Source of the DNA: Pontederia crassipes
Taxonomy: Eukaryota; Streptophyta; Magnoliopsida; Commelinales; Pontederiaceae
DNA length: 64,000 nucleotides
Direction of reading: 5' to 3'
Assembly (NCBI GenBank): GCA_030549335.1
Contig: CM060195.1
Coordinates: 14,315,501-14,379,500, forward strand
A program made the position numbers and the translations under genes. Below are positions 10,839 through 24,969 of this stretch, in pieces. Numbering within the stretch: the stretch's first letter is position 1; each line of letters begins with the position of its first letter. A model generated the notes under the pieces. It did not search any database and was not told the DNA's origin. It saw only the letters and a list, made by a program, of their open reading frames with translations.

Positions 10839-13101
10839 TGTAACGACCTCAATTTTTTAGAGTTAGAAAAATAATATTTTATTATTTATTTTGAGAAAAA
10901 CGACCATTAATATTATTACAATAAATAATTTCGAAAATAAAGAAAAATAGGGGAGGAGTTTAATTAAGGATAAAAATGTATTATGGGATATTTATTTAAA
11001 TTCGGAATTATTTAATTATTAAAATAAATCAAAATTGTTAAAAGGGATTAATTAAAAGATTAAATTTGATTAGGATTGTAAGTTATAGATGAATTGGAGA
11101 TAAAGATTTAAGAGCCCTATAAATAAATCTTTAGAGTCGATCGTCAAAAGAGTTTTCTTCTCTATGGGTTCTTGGTGTCCGACGGCAGAGGCATGGGAAG
11201 GCATGATTCAACGTCGAACGGCTATGAGGTACGTAGGGGGATTCCGTTTTCTGTTGTGTCGTAATATTTTACGGTGCAATCTAGTTTGGAATTAGAATTA
11301 TTACGGCCGCAATATTCGTTTGCTATTGCATCGTAAGGTTTTTACAACGCAATCTAATTTTAAATTAGAAGTATTACGGCCGTAAATTTGTTTGGCCGTA
11401 ATTTTTTGTTCCGACCGTCAAGAGAGAGAATTAAATGAAAAAAAGGGTGTTTACGGCCGAAGAGTTAGGATTTTCGGCCGTAATGAAATAGAGAGGTAGA
11501 GAATTTCGGTCCTAACGAAATAGAGATGTAGAGAGAGAAAGGGGTAAAAAAAAGGATGAAGTTTTCGGCCGTAATGGAATAGAGAGGTAGAGAATTTCGG
11601 CCATAATAGAATAGAGAGGTAGAGAATTTCGGCCGTAATGGAATAGAGAGGTAGAGAGAGAAAGAGGAATCATCTATTACGGTCGAGAAGTTGGAAGAGG
11701 GTAAAAGGTTATGGTCGTAACGAATAGGGAGTAAAAGTTTATGGCCGTAATGGAATAGGGGGTAAAATCTGGAGAGAGAAAGATGTAGAAAAAAAGGGGA
11801 AAAGAATTTACGACCGTAAAAATCAGAGAAGATGGAGAGAGAAAAAAATGATGTTACGGCCGTAATGAACATGGAGTACCCACTGAGAGTTATTATTTAT
11901 TTTTGAGTAAATTTTAATTACTGATTATTATTGTTGTTATTAATTAATTTGATGCGTTAATGATATTGTTGGTGATTGATCTGTTTATATTATGATGAAC
12001 TTTGATTTTGATTGTATTGTTGACCTACTTAGTTTTGAGTTTAGAATTTATCTAATCAAATTGATAATTTATTTAAAGATAGACATTTTAGGTAAACAAG
12101 ATAAAAGCCGAAAGCTGCTGGGCCCATGTTCACTGATTGCCACTAAGCCGGGACCAATTGAATTGAATTGAATTGAATTGAATTGAATGGGGCAGATAGT
12201 GTAAAAGCTATGGCTGTCCTGTGTATGGCCACTCGTCCCCCACCATATACGAATCCATTGAATCGTATCGGGCTTGTCGTGGCACTGATCCCCCACTGGC
12301 CTGCATGAAAGTGGCATGGTGTCCCTTAATTGACTGAGCGCTCCTCATTGAATTGGATAACTCCGAACATTGAAAATCGAATCGAATTGAATTGAATTGA
12401 AATTGGAATTGAAGTGAATGGAATTAAATCATGGTCATTTGGATATATTGGCATGGAGTTGGCAATTATTATTGCCCTATTGAATTGAATTGTTATTGGC
12501 CAATGACCATTGATTATTGAATTGGAAATTGTTAATTGAATATTGATCTATTAATCAGGCAATTGATAATTATTAATTGGAACAATTGTTATTGATTTAT
12601 ATTGGTCTGTTGACCATAGCCTGATATATTGTTCATATTGATAAATTGTTAATTGATTATTGTATTGACTGCTCAATCGACTCATTATTGATTTTATCTT
12701 ATTTTCGATTGAGCATATTGATTGTCTTTTAGACCCTACGTACTGAGTATTTTTATACTCATGGATATTTCCCTGTACCTGGATCCGTGCAGGTGAGAGA
12801 GCTATAGATGATGGTCCTGCAGATGGCTACGCTCAGTGACAGACAGATGTTGCACATGGCATTAGATCTAGTGATTTAGTTTTATTACTTCCGCGCTTAT
12901 TAGAATTGTAAACTCATGGATGTTTTGGCATTTCGATTATTATGGATTATTAGTTATTATTTTTGAAAAGTCTTCCGCATTTATGTTTTATATTCTGCAC
13001 TTTATAAATTTTATTCCGCAAAAATATTTTATAGAAAATTGAGTAGCGCCTTTGGGACGACTCTGAGCACGTGAAAGTCACGTGGGTCTCGGGGCGTTAC
13101 A
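10839..13101 (+). repeat. 5' LTR of the Ty3/Gypsy element
   Basis: Starts TGTAACGACC and ends GGGGCGTTACA. It contains a TATA-like CCCTATAAATAAATC near 11114, an array of TTACGGCCGTAA-type units, a (GAATT)n run near 12157-12187, and a TTGA-rich 3' half. It aligns along its whole length with 16381-18670. Confidence 0.9.
11370..11870. repeat. Array of TTACGGCCGTAA-type palindromic units inside the 5' LTR
   Basis: Short units of the form ATTTCGGCCGTAATGGAATA followed by GAGAGGTAGAGA are repeated at least eight times with variation. Each centres on a CGGCCG palindrome. The same array occupies about 16910-17445 in the 3' LTR, with small differences in unit number. The CpG-rich palindromes stand out from the AT-rich remainder of the LTR. 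Confidence 0.8.
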
Positions 13102-16100
13102 GAATGTATCAGAGCCTAAGGAGAGACACTTCTTAGCTGTCTCTAATAGATAGAATTGAGTCCATGTGCAACTGTCACGAGCAACCACTGCAGCCATGCA
13201 GTAGGGTCAAGTAAGTTTTTCATTGCGATATCGATATTGAATTCTTACTTATTGAATTGTATCGTATTGTTTATTGTTGGATGAGCACAGATGCCTTTCA
13301 AGTTGATGACCTCTCATCAACTTTATCGTGGACCGGGAAATAGATATCGACGAACCAATTCCCAAAATGCATAGGATAATGGTCAAGCGATCCAAGGCCC
13401 ACGAGTAAATAATGAATGGGCCGATACACATCAGGAGGAACATATGAATCTCGTTCATCATATAGAGAATATAGCAATACCTATGGTGATGACGTTTCTC
13501 CTCACGATATTGAAAAGAGATGGTTAAAAGTTTTCTCAGATTTCAGCCTCCCCAATTTGACGGGAAGGGCGACTTCGAGAAAGCCTATAGGTGGCTGAAA
13601 GAAATTGATCAGACTTTGATGAAAATAGAGTGCGATGAGGACTGCAAGACTATATGTGTTACGATGCGTTTGACATGTGACGCTAGGCATTGGTGGAAAG
13701 CAACAAAGGCTAGCACATTCTCCAGGAAGAACCTGATTTCTTGGAGAAAGTTTAAAAAGATCGTTATTTACCTATTTTTCGAAGAGCGAGAAAACAAAAG
13801 GAGTACCGAGATCTATAAGGTACCACAATAATCAAGGACTACACGATCGAGTTCTTAAAGCTGGAGAAGTATGGTACTCGACGATAATAAAAAAGAAATC
13901 GTGTTAAGCAATGGGTGAAAAGTCTCAAGTCAAGCTTCCGAAAAAGGGTAAAATATTGTAACTATCAGACCATTCAAGTTGCGAAAGAGTTCACTACCAT
14001 GCTTGAAAATGATGACACAACAAACGCAACTCAACGGAATCAAGAGAATATTGATAATAATATGGATCGTATTTGATAGAAAATATGAAAGAAGAGAGAA
14101 GCGCATCAAGAAAATTATAACCACGGAAGGCCATATCCAGTACGGAATAAGCCTCCATCACATAGAGAATCACTCAACCACTGCCACAAAATGCATCCCG
14201 ATGAATGCTATTGGGAGGCGGGAGCATACTTAAATTGTGGCAATATGAGTCACTTCGCAAGAAATTGCGATGAACCAAGACAGGTCGAACCTCTGCAATA
14301 ATAGAATAATAGATCTTCGAGAATGGTGTAGAAATCACCCAAATATATTGATATGTTAAGACATATGACTTGAAACTTAATCAAGTCTAAATTATAATCT
14401 TCACTTCAATTAGACTTTAGATATGTTATAGTATCCAAATATCATTTGTTATATGAAACAAATATAGTTCATGATTTCCTTTTCTCAAAAATGAAAGATC
14501 GACCGTTGAAAAGTGGAGTGTTTAATGGAAGCACTCACATGACAATATTTCTAAGGAGGTTATCGATCAGCTGGTGCAAATAATTTGCCGCAAAAAGATC
14601 GAGCACTCGAAACTCAATAGCAAAAGGTGATGGCACATACATATAATGAGATGGAGGAAGGACAACATCCAAGTAGGTTGAAAAATTTTAGCATAATTGT
14701 TACTACATTGGTTAACCCAAGATCGACATGTGGAACATTGTAGATCGCACTGCAAACATTAAAAGAAATAAGTATACGTCAAAGTCTCAAGGTAAAAAAT
14801 TTGGCAAAATGAGATAATGTTCCTTAGGAATATCATTGGCATAGATGAAATAATGGATGCTATAGCTAAATGAGTTCAACCAAATATTGTGTTAAAGAGA
14901 AAAAGCTTCCTTAGACTTGCAGAATATTATCGGGGAGTCACACCAGATTGCTACATGATAGTGTCACCATGGACGAACCTCACTAAGGATGACAAAAAAA
15001 ATGAATGACTCGGAAAAGGCTAAAATAGATTTTAGAAATTGGAGAAAAGATTGGCAACGATGTCTTTTCTGGAAATACTTTCAAGCCAAAGAGGGTATGA
15101 CACCCACAACAATGCATACAACACCGACATAGCGTGTGTCTTGATGCTACATAGAAAGATAGTTGCCTACACAGCAAGACAATTAAAGAAGTACGAGAGG
15201 AATTACCCAACACTCGAAGTCTTCACCCCAAGAGCTGACACAACGTGTATGGTGAAGATCTTAAATTCTCCCTAGATCACCAAAGTTGAGGTACGCTTTT
15301 CTCGTGACAAGGTCTGAACATGTGTCGAAAAAAAAGAGATGGAACAAATTACTGAAAAATTACGGGTTTGTTATCAATTGCAAAGCAAACTCAATTGAGA
15401 ATATCTTAAGAAAAAAAAGAAAGGATCACTTGCTTGTTTGGGTGTGAGCCGATGGAATATGAGCAATGAGCAATTGCATCATTCAAGCCAGTCCAATGAT
15501 CAGTAATGATGGTGCAAGGATAATACCACATCTTGCATGTAGTTAGAATTACTATGAAAGGTCGACAAATAAAAAAATGGAACATCAGAGATCACTAGTG
15601 CACCACAAGAGCTTGAAAATCCTCAATAGTATTAGAAAAATGTGATAATGACACGATATGGATAATAGAGGATCGATATGTTAAGATAGTCGACATCATA
15701 TTCATTAAAGAAAGGTTAGTCCATCGAAAGCCTCATGGACATTTTTTTTAAGGTGGTTATCCGACTACATGGAGTACTGATATCCATTGTGTCGGATAAG
15801 AATCTATAGTGCATAGAACAATTCTGATGGAGCATCTATAGAGCAATTGGGATGTGGCTAAACTTCTAAGTCGCCTTCAATTCACAAATGGATGAGCAGT
15901 TTGAATGGACAATTCAGACCTTAAAAAAAATGTTCTGGACTTGCATTAGACCGAAGTGATAGTTGGAACAATCAGCTCCCACTAGCGAAGTTAGTATGTG
16001 GCAACAGTCGCCACTCTGACATAGGCATGCCACTTCATAGTCATGTATGGAAGGCATTATTGCTCACCTATCAGCTGGAGCGAGGTTGATGGACAGTTCG

Positions 16101-16380
16101 TTGATGACAATTCTCGTCACAAGAATAACTGACGCACATTTAAAAGGATGTTGACAAAATTTGCTTCATCAAGAAATGTTGAAGGTAGTCCACATGAGAC
16201 AAAAAAATAGTAGGCTGACATAGTGAGATTAGTAACATACGTAGGACACATCATGAAGATGAAGATGACATTTTAAAACGGAAAGTTGAAATCAGAAAAG
16301 ATTTTTCAAATTTGTTAGGTAGATGATGTAGTTTCGTTTATGCAAATTCGAGGACGAATTTATTTTTAAGGAGGTTATGA

Positions 16381-18670
16381 TGTAACGACCCCAATTTTTG
16401 AGAGTTAGAAAAATAATATTTTATTATTTATTTTGAGAAAAATGACCATTAATATTATTACAATAAATAATTCCGAAAATAAAGGAAAATAGGGGAGGAG
16501 TTTAATTAAGGATAAAAATGTATTATGGGATATTTATTTAAATTCGGAATTATTTAATTATTAAAATAAATCAAAATTGTTAAAAGGGATTAATTAAAAG
16601 ATTAAATTTGACTAGGATTGTAAGTTATAGATGAATTGGAGATAAAGATTTAAGAGCCCTATAAATAAATCCTTAGAGTCGATCGTCAAAAGAGTTTTCT
16701 TCTCTATGGGTTCTTGGTGTCCGACGGCAGAGGCATGGCAAGACATGATTCAACGTTGAACGGCTACGAGGTACGTAGGGGGATTCCGTTTTCTGTTGTG
16801 TCGTAGTATTTTACGGTGCAATCTAGTTTGGAATTAGAATTATTACGGCCGCAATATTCGTTTGCTATTGCATCGTAAGGTTTTTACAACGCAATCTAAT
16901 TTTAAATTAGAAGTATTACGGCCATAAATTTGTTTGGCCGTAATTTTCTATTTCGACCGTCAAGAGAGAGAATTAAATGAAAAAAAAGGGTATTTACGGT
17001 CGAAGAGTTAGGGTTTTCGGCCGTAATGAAATAGAGAGGTAGAGAATTTCGGCCGTAACGAAATAGAGATGTAGAGAGAGAAAGGGGTAAAAAAATGGAT
17101 GGAGTTTTCGGTCGTAATGGAATAGAGAGGTAGAGAATTTCGGCCGTAATAGAATAGAGAGGTAGAGAATTTCGGTCGTAATGGAATAGAGAGGTAGAGA
17201 GAGAAAGAGGAATCATCTATTACGGCCGAGAAGTTGGAAGAGGGTAAAAGGTTATGGCCGTAACGGATAGGGGGTAAAAGTTTATGGCCGTAACGGATAG
17301 GGGATAAAAGTTTATGGCCGTAATGGAATAGGGGGTAAAATCTGGAGAGAGAAAGATGTAGAAAAAAAAGGGGAAGAGAATTTACGGCCGTAAAAATCAG
17401 AGAAGATGGAGAGAGAAAAAAATGATGTTACGGCCGTAATGAACATGGAGTACCCACCGAGAGTTATTATTTATTTTTGAGTAAATTTTAATTATTGATT
17501 ATTATTGTTGTTATTAATTAATTTGATGCGTTAATGATATTGTTGGTGATTGATCTGTTTATATTATGATGAACTTTGATTTTGATTGTATTGTTGACCT
17601 ACTTAGTTTTGGGTTCAGAATTTATCTAATCAAATTGATAATTTATTTAAAGATAGACATTTTAGGTAAACAAGATAAAAGCCGAAAGCTGCTGGGCCCA
17701 TGTTCACTGATTGCCACTAAGCCGGGACCAATTGAATTGAATTGAATTGAATTGAATGGGGCATATAGTGTAAAAGCTATGGCTGTCCTGTGTATGGCCA
17801 CTCGTCCCCCACCATACACGAACCCATTGAATCGTATCGGACTTGCCGTGGCACTGATCCCCCACTGGCCTGCATGAAAGTGGCATGGTAACCCTTAATT
17901 GATTGAGCGCTCCTCATTGAATTGGATAACTCCGAACATTGAAAATCGAATCGAATTGAATTGAATTGAAATTGGAATTGAAGTGAATGGAATTAAATCA
18001 TGGTCATTTGGATATATTGGCATGGAGTTGGCAATTATTATTGCCCTATTGAATTGAATTGTTATTGGCCAATGACCATTGATTATTGAATTGGAAATTG
18101 TTGATTGAATATTGATCTATTAATCAGGCAATTGATAATTATTAATTGGAACAATTGTTATTGATTTACATTGGTCTGTTGACCATAGCCTGATATATTG
18201 TTCATATTGATAAATTGTTAATTGATTATTGTATTGACTGCTCAATCGACTCGTTATTGATTTTATCTTATTTTCGATTGAACATATTGATTGTCTTTTA
18301 GACCCTACGTACTCAGTATTTTTATACTCATGGATATTTCCCTGTACCTGGATCCGTGCAGGTGAAAGAGCTATAAATGATGGTCCTGCAGATGGCTACG
18401 CTCAGTGACAGACAGATGTTGCACAGGGCATTAGATCTAGTGATTTAGTTTTATTACTTCCGCACTTACTAGAATTGTAAACTCATGGATGTTTTAGCAT
18501 TTCGATTATTATGGATTATTAGTTATTATTTTTGAAAAGTCTTTCGCATTTATGTTTTATATTCTGCACTTTATAGATTTTATTCCGCAAAAATATTTTA
18601 TAGAAAATTGAGTAGCGCCTTTGGGATGACTCTGAGCACGTGAAAGTCACGTGGGTCTCGGGGCATTACA
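16381..18670 (+). repeat. 3' LTR of the Ty3/Gypsy element
   Basis: Starts TGTAACGACC, directly after the purine-rich tract, and ends GGGGCATTACA. It is colinear with 10839-13101 and about 27 bases longer, mainly through array differences. Confidence 0.9.
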
Positions 18671-20013
18671 TCTTAATTGTGTACATGATGGCGTCAATAT
18701 ATTTTAAAATGAAGATATTATACATTGTCATTTTAAATAAAATAGCGTGGGTTGTGGGAGACAAAGGACAAAAACTCTATTAACAATAGGCATTTTTTCA
18801 CAAAAAATATAAATCTAGATACATTTCACAAAAATAATATTTTTTTTAAGAAATGTCATAATTTGAAAGTGTTACATATAGTCTTTTTATCTATTGGATT
18901 TGCAATTTTAATTGAATCCAAGATTAATTTTTTATTTGTTTCAAAGATCAATTACTTACAGCAAATCAAACTTTTAGAAAGAAGTATTGTATAATAATAT
19001 TCTGACTATTTGTAATTTTTTGTATTTGATGTTTTAATGGTCTCGGAACTTTGAGTGGAACTCAAAATAAATTATTTATCGCACTCAAAAAAAATATTTA
19101 TCCCACATAAAAAATAATTTTTTATCTAACATTGAATTTATAATTAAGCTTGCTTTTTGTTGGTTGGTCATCTATGATTTCTCTCGTAATTTTTTTATTT
19201 ACGGCACGTTGCACCTAAAATTAATTTTATATTTAATTTCACAATTTTCATTATAAAACAAAAAATTACAGTTCTGGTTATATTTTTTTTGTTTTCCCTC
19301 ATGGTCTGTCACAACTAGATTTAAACTAGAGTTTAAACCGAAGACCATTATGTATTTGTGTAGAACTTTTTCAGTAGAAAGTCTATATCGTCGTAATCTA
19401 ATACTAGAACAACTTTCTCATAAAATAAAGAAAGAGGGAAAGAAATAAAGAAAACCTTGGAATTGGGTTTTTTTCCTTGTAACATCCAAAATTCTATTAT
19501 ATTAAGAGTTGATTTATTTTATCAAAATAGAAAAATAGAATATATATATATATATATAGTTAAGTAGTAAGAATTCGGTTGAATTGGAAAAAATTTCCTA
19601 TCATGCATAGTTTTGAGTTTCAAAATACAATTAGACTAGAGTAATTATTCATTGTTTGATTGAATGCTTTTTACTTATCTTATTACTCTTTCTTTTTCTT
19701 ATTCATTATTGTATTCCAGTAAAGTTTTGAAACAAGGAGAAACATTCTTTTTATTTTTTAAGTTTCGCAAAACGATCAATGACATTATGAACGATCAAAT
19801 AAAATTGAAAAACATCGTGAAAACATGATGTAATTTTTTAATTACATAAGAATAAAAATATCATTAAACAAACTTTATTCATTTCAAAACAAACCAACAC
19901 AACTTAAGTTTGACATTCTAAAATATTCATCCTTCGAGGTATAAAATTTCGTATACATAATAGACATAATTAATTATCTCGATATTCAATATTTTTCATT
20001 AACATCCTATTCT
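18671..20013. other. AT-rich intergenic DNA, nothing recognised
   Basis: Only short AT-rich frames are present (for example around 18752-18994), without recognisable motifs. A TGTAACATCC at about 19479 resembles the start of some Gypsy LTRs, but no matching end or partner was found. Confidence 0.4.
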
Positions 20014-20690
20014 TATATTTATATAAAGCCATGCATCTATTGCCTCTTCTCCTTCCATCATTCTTCCTATCTTTTTTTGTCATTTTTTCAATTTATAATT
20101 TTTATAATTATTATCTCAACCTCATATTACTTTATTGCATCATTAAACTCTATATTGACACTTGATATTGTCATTATTAAAATATCCTATTGATTAATTA
20201 CATTATTTAATTATTTGCATGAACACTTCACATTCTCATTATTAATTTGTGTATTAATTGTCTTCACAAATTAACTCATTATATTTCGTTAAATTTTTAT
20301 TTATAATATCAAATAATTATATATAAATGTACCTTAACTAATATTTACCTTATATTTATATAAAGTCATGCATCTTGGCCTCTTCTCCTTTCATCATTCT
20401 TCCTCTTTTTAGTCATTTTTAATTTTTAATTTTTATAATTGTTGTCTCTATTTCATATCAATTTATTCTGTCATTAAATTCTATATTGACACATGATATT
20501 CCAATTATTAAATATCATGTTAATTAATTATATTATTTAATTATTTGTATGAACACTTGGCATTTTCGTTATTAATTTGTGTAATTTTTTTCACAAATTA
20601 CATATTGACTCTTTATATTTCATTATTTTTTTTATTTTTAATATTAAATACTTATATGTAGATATATCCTTGATTAATATTTATTGTGGA
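20014..20690. repeat. Tandem duplication with about 337-bp period
   Basis: A unit starting TATATTTATATAAAG at 20014 (then CCATGCATCTATTGCCTCTT) is repeated from 20351 (then TCATGCATCTTGGCCTCTTC). Both continue through CCATCATTCTTCC, an AATTTTTATAATT stretch, CTATATTGACAC and ATTATTTAATTATTTG. The copies are clearly diverged, so the duplication is old. The TATATAAAG start resembles an LTR promoter, but origin is unproven. Confidence 0.7.
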
Positions 20691-20837
20691 CATGAAAAGT
20701 TATAATTATTTTTAATTTAAAATATCATATATCTTAACCATATCACCTTTGATTATTATTTAGAGTAGGATTTGGAAAAAATAATATCATTAAGATATTT
20801 TTTTATAAATATATGATATTATTAGGATAAATATTTA

Positions 20838-21424
20838 GTATTATTTCCTCTAACCACCCCTAAACTATTCGTGAATTTTCACATCTAACCCCAAACTACA
20901 AACTTCATTTTTTGAGTACCTAAACTATCGCGATTTTTTCAATTTGATCCTTCTGTCCAATTTCGTCAACTTCCCCGTTATTTTTTATTCTTCGCATTTG
21001 TGAAAGGTACATTATACCCCTGCTCTGAATTGAATTCCATTTTTACATAAAATAATATATAACAATGAATATAAAATAATTAAAAAAACACCACCCCCCT
21101 TCTCTTTCTCGGCGCTCTCTTTCCCTGCGCTGGGAAAGAGAAGGGGGGCGGCGACCCTGCCCCCCCTCCCCACGTGGTGGTGTTTTTCTTTTTTGTTAAT
21201 TATTTTTATATTATTTTATGTAAAAATGGAATTCAATTCATAATAGGGGTATAATGGACTTTTCACAAATGAGAAAAATAAAAAATAATGGAGAAGTCAA
21301 CGGAATTGGACGAAAGGATCAGATTGAAAAAATTGTAATAGTTTAGGTACCAAAAAAATGGAGTTCGTAGTCTAGGTTAGATGTGAAAATTCGTGATAGT
21401 TTAGTTATACAATAATTGATAACC
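20838..21424. mobile_element. Second foldback element of the same TIR family as 510-1550
   Basis: Left end (CCACCCCTAAACTATTCGTG, then TTTTCACATCTAACCCCAAA) and inverted right end carry the same terminal sequence seen at 510-700. Ends are approximate because no clean target duplication is visible. The centre is a GC-rich hairpin (about 21095-21175) in which CCCTTCTCTTTC and its inverse GAAAGAGAAGGGG flank a CGCTGG-type loop. No coding capacity. Confidence 0.7.
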
Positions 21425-22900
21425 ACATCATCTTTAAATAAATAAAGATTTTACATAAAAGTAGACTATACGAGGTTTAATGCCTATACATTTCATATTT
21501 TAATTTATTGTAGAATTTTCATAAATTACCAGATTGATTGATATTGAGTATAAAATTTATAATATCAAAAATATTACGAAAATTCAGTTATCCCAATTTT
21601 TCAATGAAACTAGAAATTAAAAGGTTGACGCCATATATTTTTTATAATTTTGTTCATAGCTTGTTTAGAAAATTCATGCGCATGTCCTGTTTTGTTTATG
21701 TATTCTAATAAACTATGTGAGGCACAATGGAAAAATGATATGCTTTAATGAGTTTAATCGATAAAAGATATTTTGATTGCTTCACAAATAGATTTTTACT
21801 GCTTTGTGATATATATATTTATATATGTTTCGAGTATAATATTTATTACAATTTAGACTAGTGATAATACATAAATTCAATTTAAATTTTAATAAATTTT
21901 GAGGTACTCTTTAAAGCTTTATATACTTTTCCACAAGGCATCTTTTTGCATAATTTGAGTTGGTATTAAAAGCTTATATAATTCTTGTTAACTACTGAAG
22001 ATCATAATTTTATTAGATTAAAATTTTTATAGTAAAATATGCAAGCCATTTGAAAGACAAGTTCTGATCTTTTATCCTTAATTTTTTATACACGTATTGT
22101 TTAAGATGATTCCAAATCCTTGAAAAATTAAACTTCAAAATGATAAGAAAAGGTACTCTTTACCATTGTTTTAATAATCAAACTAGGAATTCGATGATCA
22201 ATTAGGTCATGATTGGATTGATTCGATCATATTCATCCGGCGATCAATTGGGTCATGGTTGAAACAATTTGATTCAGGTTGTACCTGATTTCAGTGGTTA
22301 CACCCTACTTAAACTCTATTAATATGTGAATTTGATAATTAAGAATTGAATTGTGCCACCTTAAATATTTTTTTAGTATGATATATGAACACAAATTCTA
22401 CTTTGTGTGTTGGTTTCTCTACTTGTAATGATCAGGTCAGTGGTTCCAATATTTGTGTTGCAAAATTTTTTGGGCCCGCCCCTTCATATATAAATGTTGA
22501 CAATGCCTTAAATTTTAGCCCAATTATAACTCTATGTAAACTCCTATCTCAGTTAGGCACTTAAACAATGGGACAACGAAGTAGTCTGTCTCCTACGGAG
22601 GGTCTCGCTGCCCAAAAAATGAACCTGAGGCTATCCCCCTCGGGATCTAAATAATTTTAAAGTTTCTATTTACTATTTTATGTTAAAAATCCCTCTATAA
22701 AACTTGCGAAGGTTAATTTATTTTGTATACTTATAATTATCAATATTCCATAGTAAAGAGAGTCGTCGCCGTCCAAAAATGTAGTCCAATTTAGGGTGAA
22801 TGTGTGTTCTTTTGTTTGTGCAATTTTCTCCCTCCCTCTTTTCATAATAAATTGGTATGTGGGCCTTAGGGTTCATTAGTGATTTTCAATAAGGCGGAGA
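21425..22900. other. Intergenic, no recognised gene
   Basis: AT-rich to 22150. A GATCAATT / GGTCATG-rich patch at 22160-22310 may be repeat debris. 22440-22880 is more mixed in composition, with pyrimidine-rich stretches, but carries no convincing exon or motif. Confidence 0.35.
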
Positions 22901-22939
22901 TATGGTGTTACACAATGTGAAAGTGGAGAAGTTCACCAA

Positions 22940-24300
22940 CAAAAACATCTTTGGATTATGACAAATTGATGCACAAAAAATCATGCATTAGTTTAGGTAA
23001 TTTAATTTTCATTTTAGGAGTATTTTGTGATTAAGAAATGAGAGAATTGTTTATTTTTAAAAAAGTTTTTTAAGATTTGATTTCTATCTAAGTTTGGATA
23101 AGTTTATTGCAGGAAATCAAAACGACAAGAAAATGATGGGAAACACATGAAAATAGCATGTCACGACCATGCCACATTTGGTCACGATCGTGCATCCACA
23201 CCGTGCGCCCTATAAGCCTATAATGAAGTCATGGCCACGTCGCAAACAAATCACGACCGTGCCTATTGTCACGGTAGTTCTACAACATACAACATTCACG
23301 TCCGTGACCACATGTTGGAAGGAGGAGCGTTGAATATGGTCTCGGTCACGATTGTGACTGCGAATGGATAGAATTTTTGTTTCTTACTTTGGGGGAACGA
23401 AAATTCTATAAAAAGGGGAGGTCAAAGATCATGAAGAGCATCACTAGAGCATAGATTTAAAGTCCAATAAAGAGAAGAAGTGCGGAAACGATTGCGAAGG
23501 TCTACCAAAAACTCGAGAGAGGACGTGCACAATAGTTGCATGAGTTCTTCATTTTCTTTTCTTACACGTTTACATTAGATTTGATGTTATTTGTCTTAGA
23601 TTTAATCTTTTATTAGGGCATCCTAGTTGAACCATATTTGTGTTTTGGAATCTTTCTTGATATTAGTTTAGTTTGAATCTTTAATAGCATTGCAATTTCA
23701 TATTTAATAATTTCCTTTAATTCTATCATTTGTGTATTGATTGCTAACTAAGAAGAAATAATTATTTTCATAATAAGTTTCTAGGATTGATCTCATTTAT
23801 TGCATGCCACAATTAGAAAAATCGAAAGAGACCTAATTTGTGTAGTTATTAAGGTGACTTGAGAAAGCCCTAAATTTTAATTCGATTTGAATGCATCTTT
23901 TTATTAATTAGATAAGTTAAAAACCAAAAAGATTAATTTATTATAATTGTTCATAAGATAGTAGTTAAAGCCTGAAACATTGGTAAATCAATTTTGAGAA
24001 TTCAACTTTATTATTTATTCAACTAATTCTAAGTTGAGAAAAAACTATTACATTTTAGTGGTGATAATTAGGTGTCTTAATCATCAAATCATTATTTATT
24101 TAGGTGATCATTTCTTTATTCTTATCATTTTATTTTATTTTCACATGAAAACAAAACTTTCTTAATTTCTTAATTAATAACGTTAAAATAGAATTTAAGT
24201 TATCAAACGTCCTCATGGGAATGATATTTTTACTCATTTACTTTATTACTTGATCGACTAGTGCACTTGATAGTGTTTGCTATCAATTTTACACGCATCA
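22940..24300 (+). mobile_element. Tat/Ogre-like LTR remnant (fossil)
   Basis: The left part is homologous to 5625-5990 and carries repeated CACGATCGTG / CACGACCGTG motifs. The right part has a layout typical of Tat-type LTR ends: CAAACGTCCTCATGGGAATG, then GATCGACTAGTGCACTTG and TATCAATTTTACACGCATCA. Start and end are approximate; no partner LTR is in view. The family call is by resemblance of the end region and is tentative. Confidence 0.4.
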
Positions 24301-24900
24301 CAATTCAAGATGTGGGCGCTTATGAAGCAATAGGGAATATGGACGCCTATTGTGATGGCCAAATCTAAGGAGATCAATAAGAAGGACAAAGGAAAGGAGC
24401 CCGAATTCGAGGAATCGGCATCGTAGGAAGAGAATGCACACTTAATGATTTCTGTTGTGCTTGACGGATAAGGTGATAATCGAAGTCGTAGATGAAGAAA
24501 TGAGTGTCGATATATGGTTAAGACTCAAAAGTCTGTGTATTCAGAAGACTTTCACCAACAAGTTGTTCATGAAGCAATGTTCGTTTACCCTCCGCACACA
24601 GGAAGCTATGAAGGAACATATTGTTTAGTTGAATTTTTTATTGATGAAACCGAGAAACATTGATGTAATGATTCAAAATGAAGATGTTGTCATACTTCTG
24701 TTAGTTTCACTTTCTTCATCATATGAGAATTTTGTTTAATATATAATTATTAGAAGGGAAACTATAATTCTATAAGAAGTAAGATCGAGTCTTCATACTC
24801 GTGAACTTCGAAATAAGACATCTTAAAATTCTGCAAAGACTCGGGTTGTAGGATCATTATCGATCGCGAAGAAGGGCATATCTCAACCTCAAAGAAATCC

Positions 24901-24969
<69 letters not shown>

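Larger units (their letters stand above)
10839..18670 (+). mobile_element. Ty3/Gypsy LTR retrotransposon, broken (fossil)
   Basis: Two direct repeats of about 2.27 kb, each starting TGTAACGACC and ending in TTACA, flank about 3.3 kb of internal DNA. The flanking 5-mers are TTTTA and TCTTA, an imperfect target duplication. A primer-binding site complementary to initiator tRNA-Met (TGTATCAGAGC, 13105-13115) follows the left LTR. A purine-rich tract (TTTAAGGAGGTTATGA) precedes the right LTR. Inside, in order, are remnants of gag with a CCHC zinc knuckle (about 13500-14300), an RNase H-like stretch (about 15080-15280) and integrase-like debris (about 15600-16200). This order and the long LTRs fit Ty3/Gypsy, perhaps the Del/Tekay group. 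The coding part is heavily decayed, with of the order of ten or more breaks, and the internal region is short for an autonomous element. In the lines I compared the LTRs differ by about 0-2 bases per 60, suggesting an age of order one to a few million years at commonly used plant rates. Confidence 0.9.

Noticed and set aside
12150-12190. Short regular GAATT repeats considered as a CRISPR-like array
   Set aside because: The units are 5 bases with no spacers, lie in a plant LTR and vary in number between the two LTRs; it is a simple repeat.
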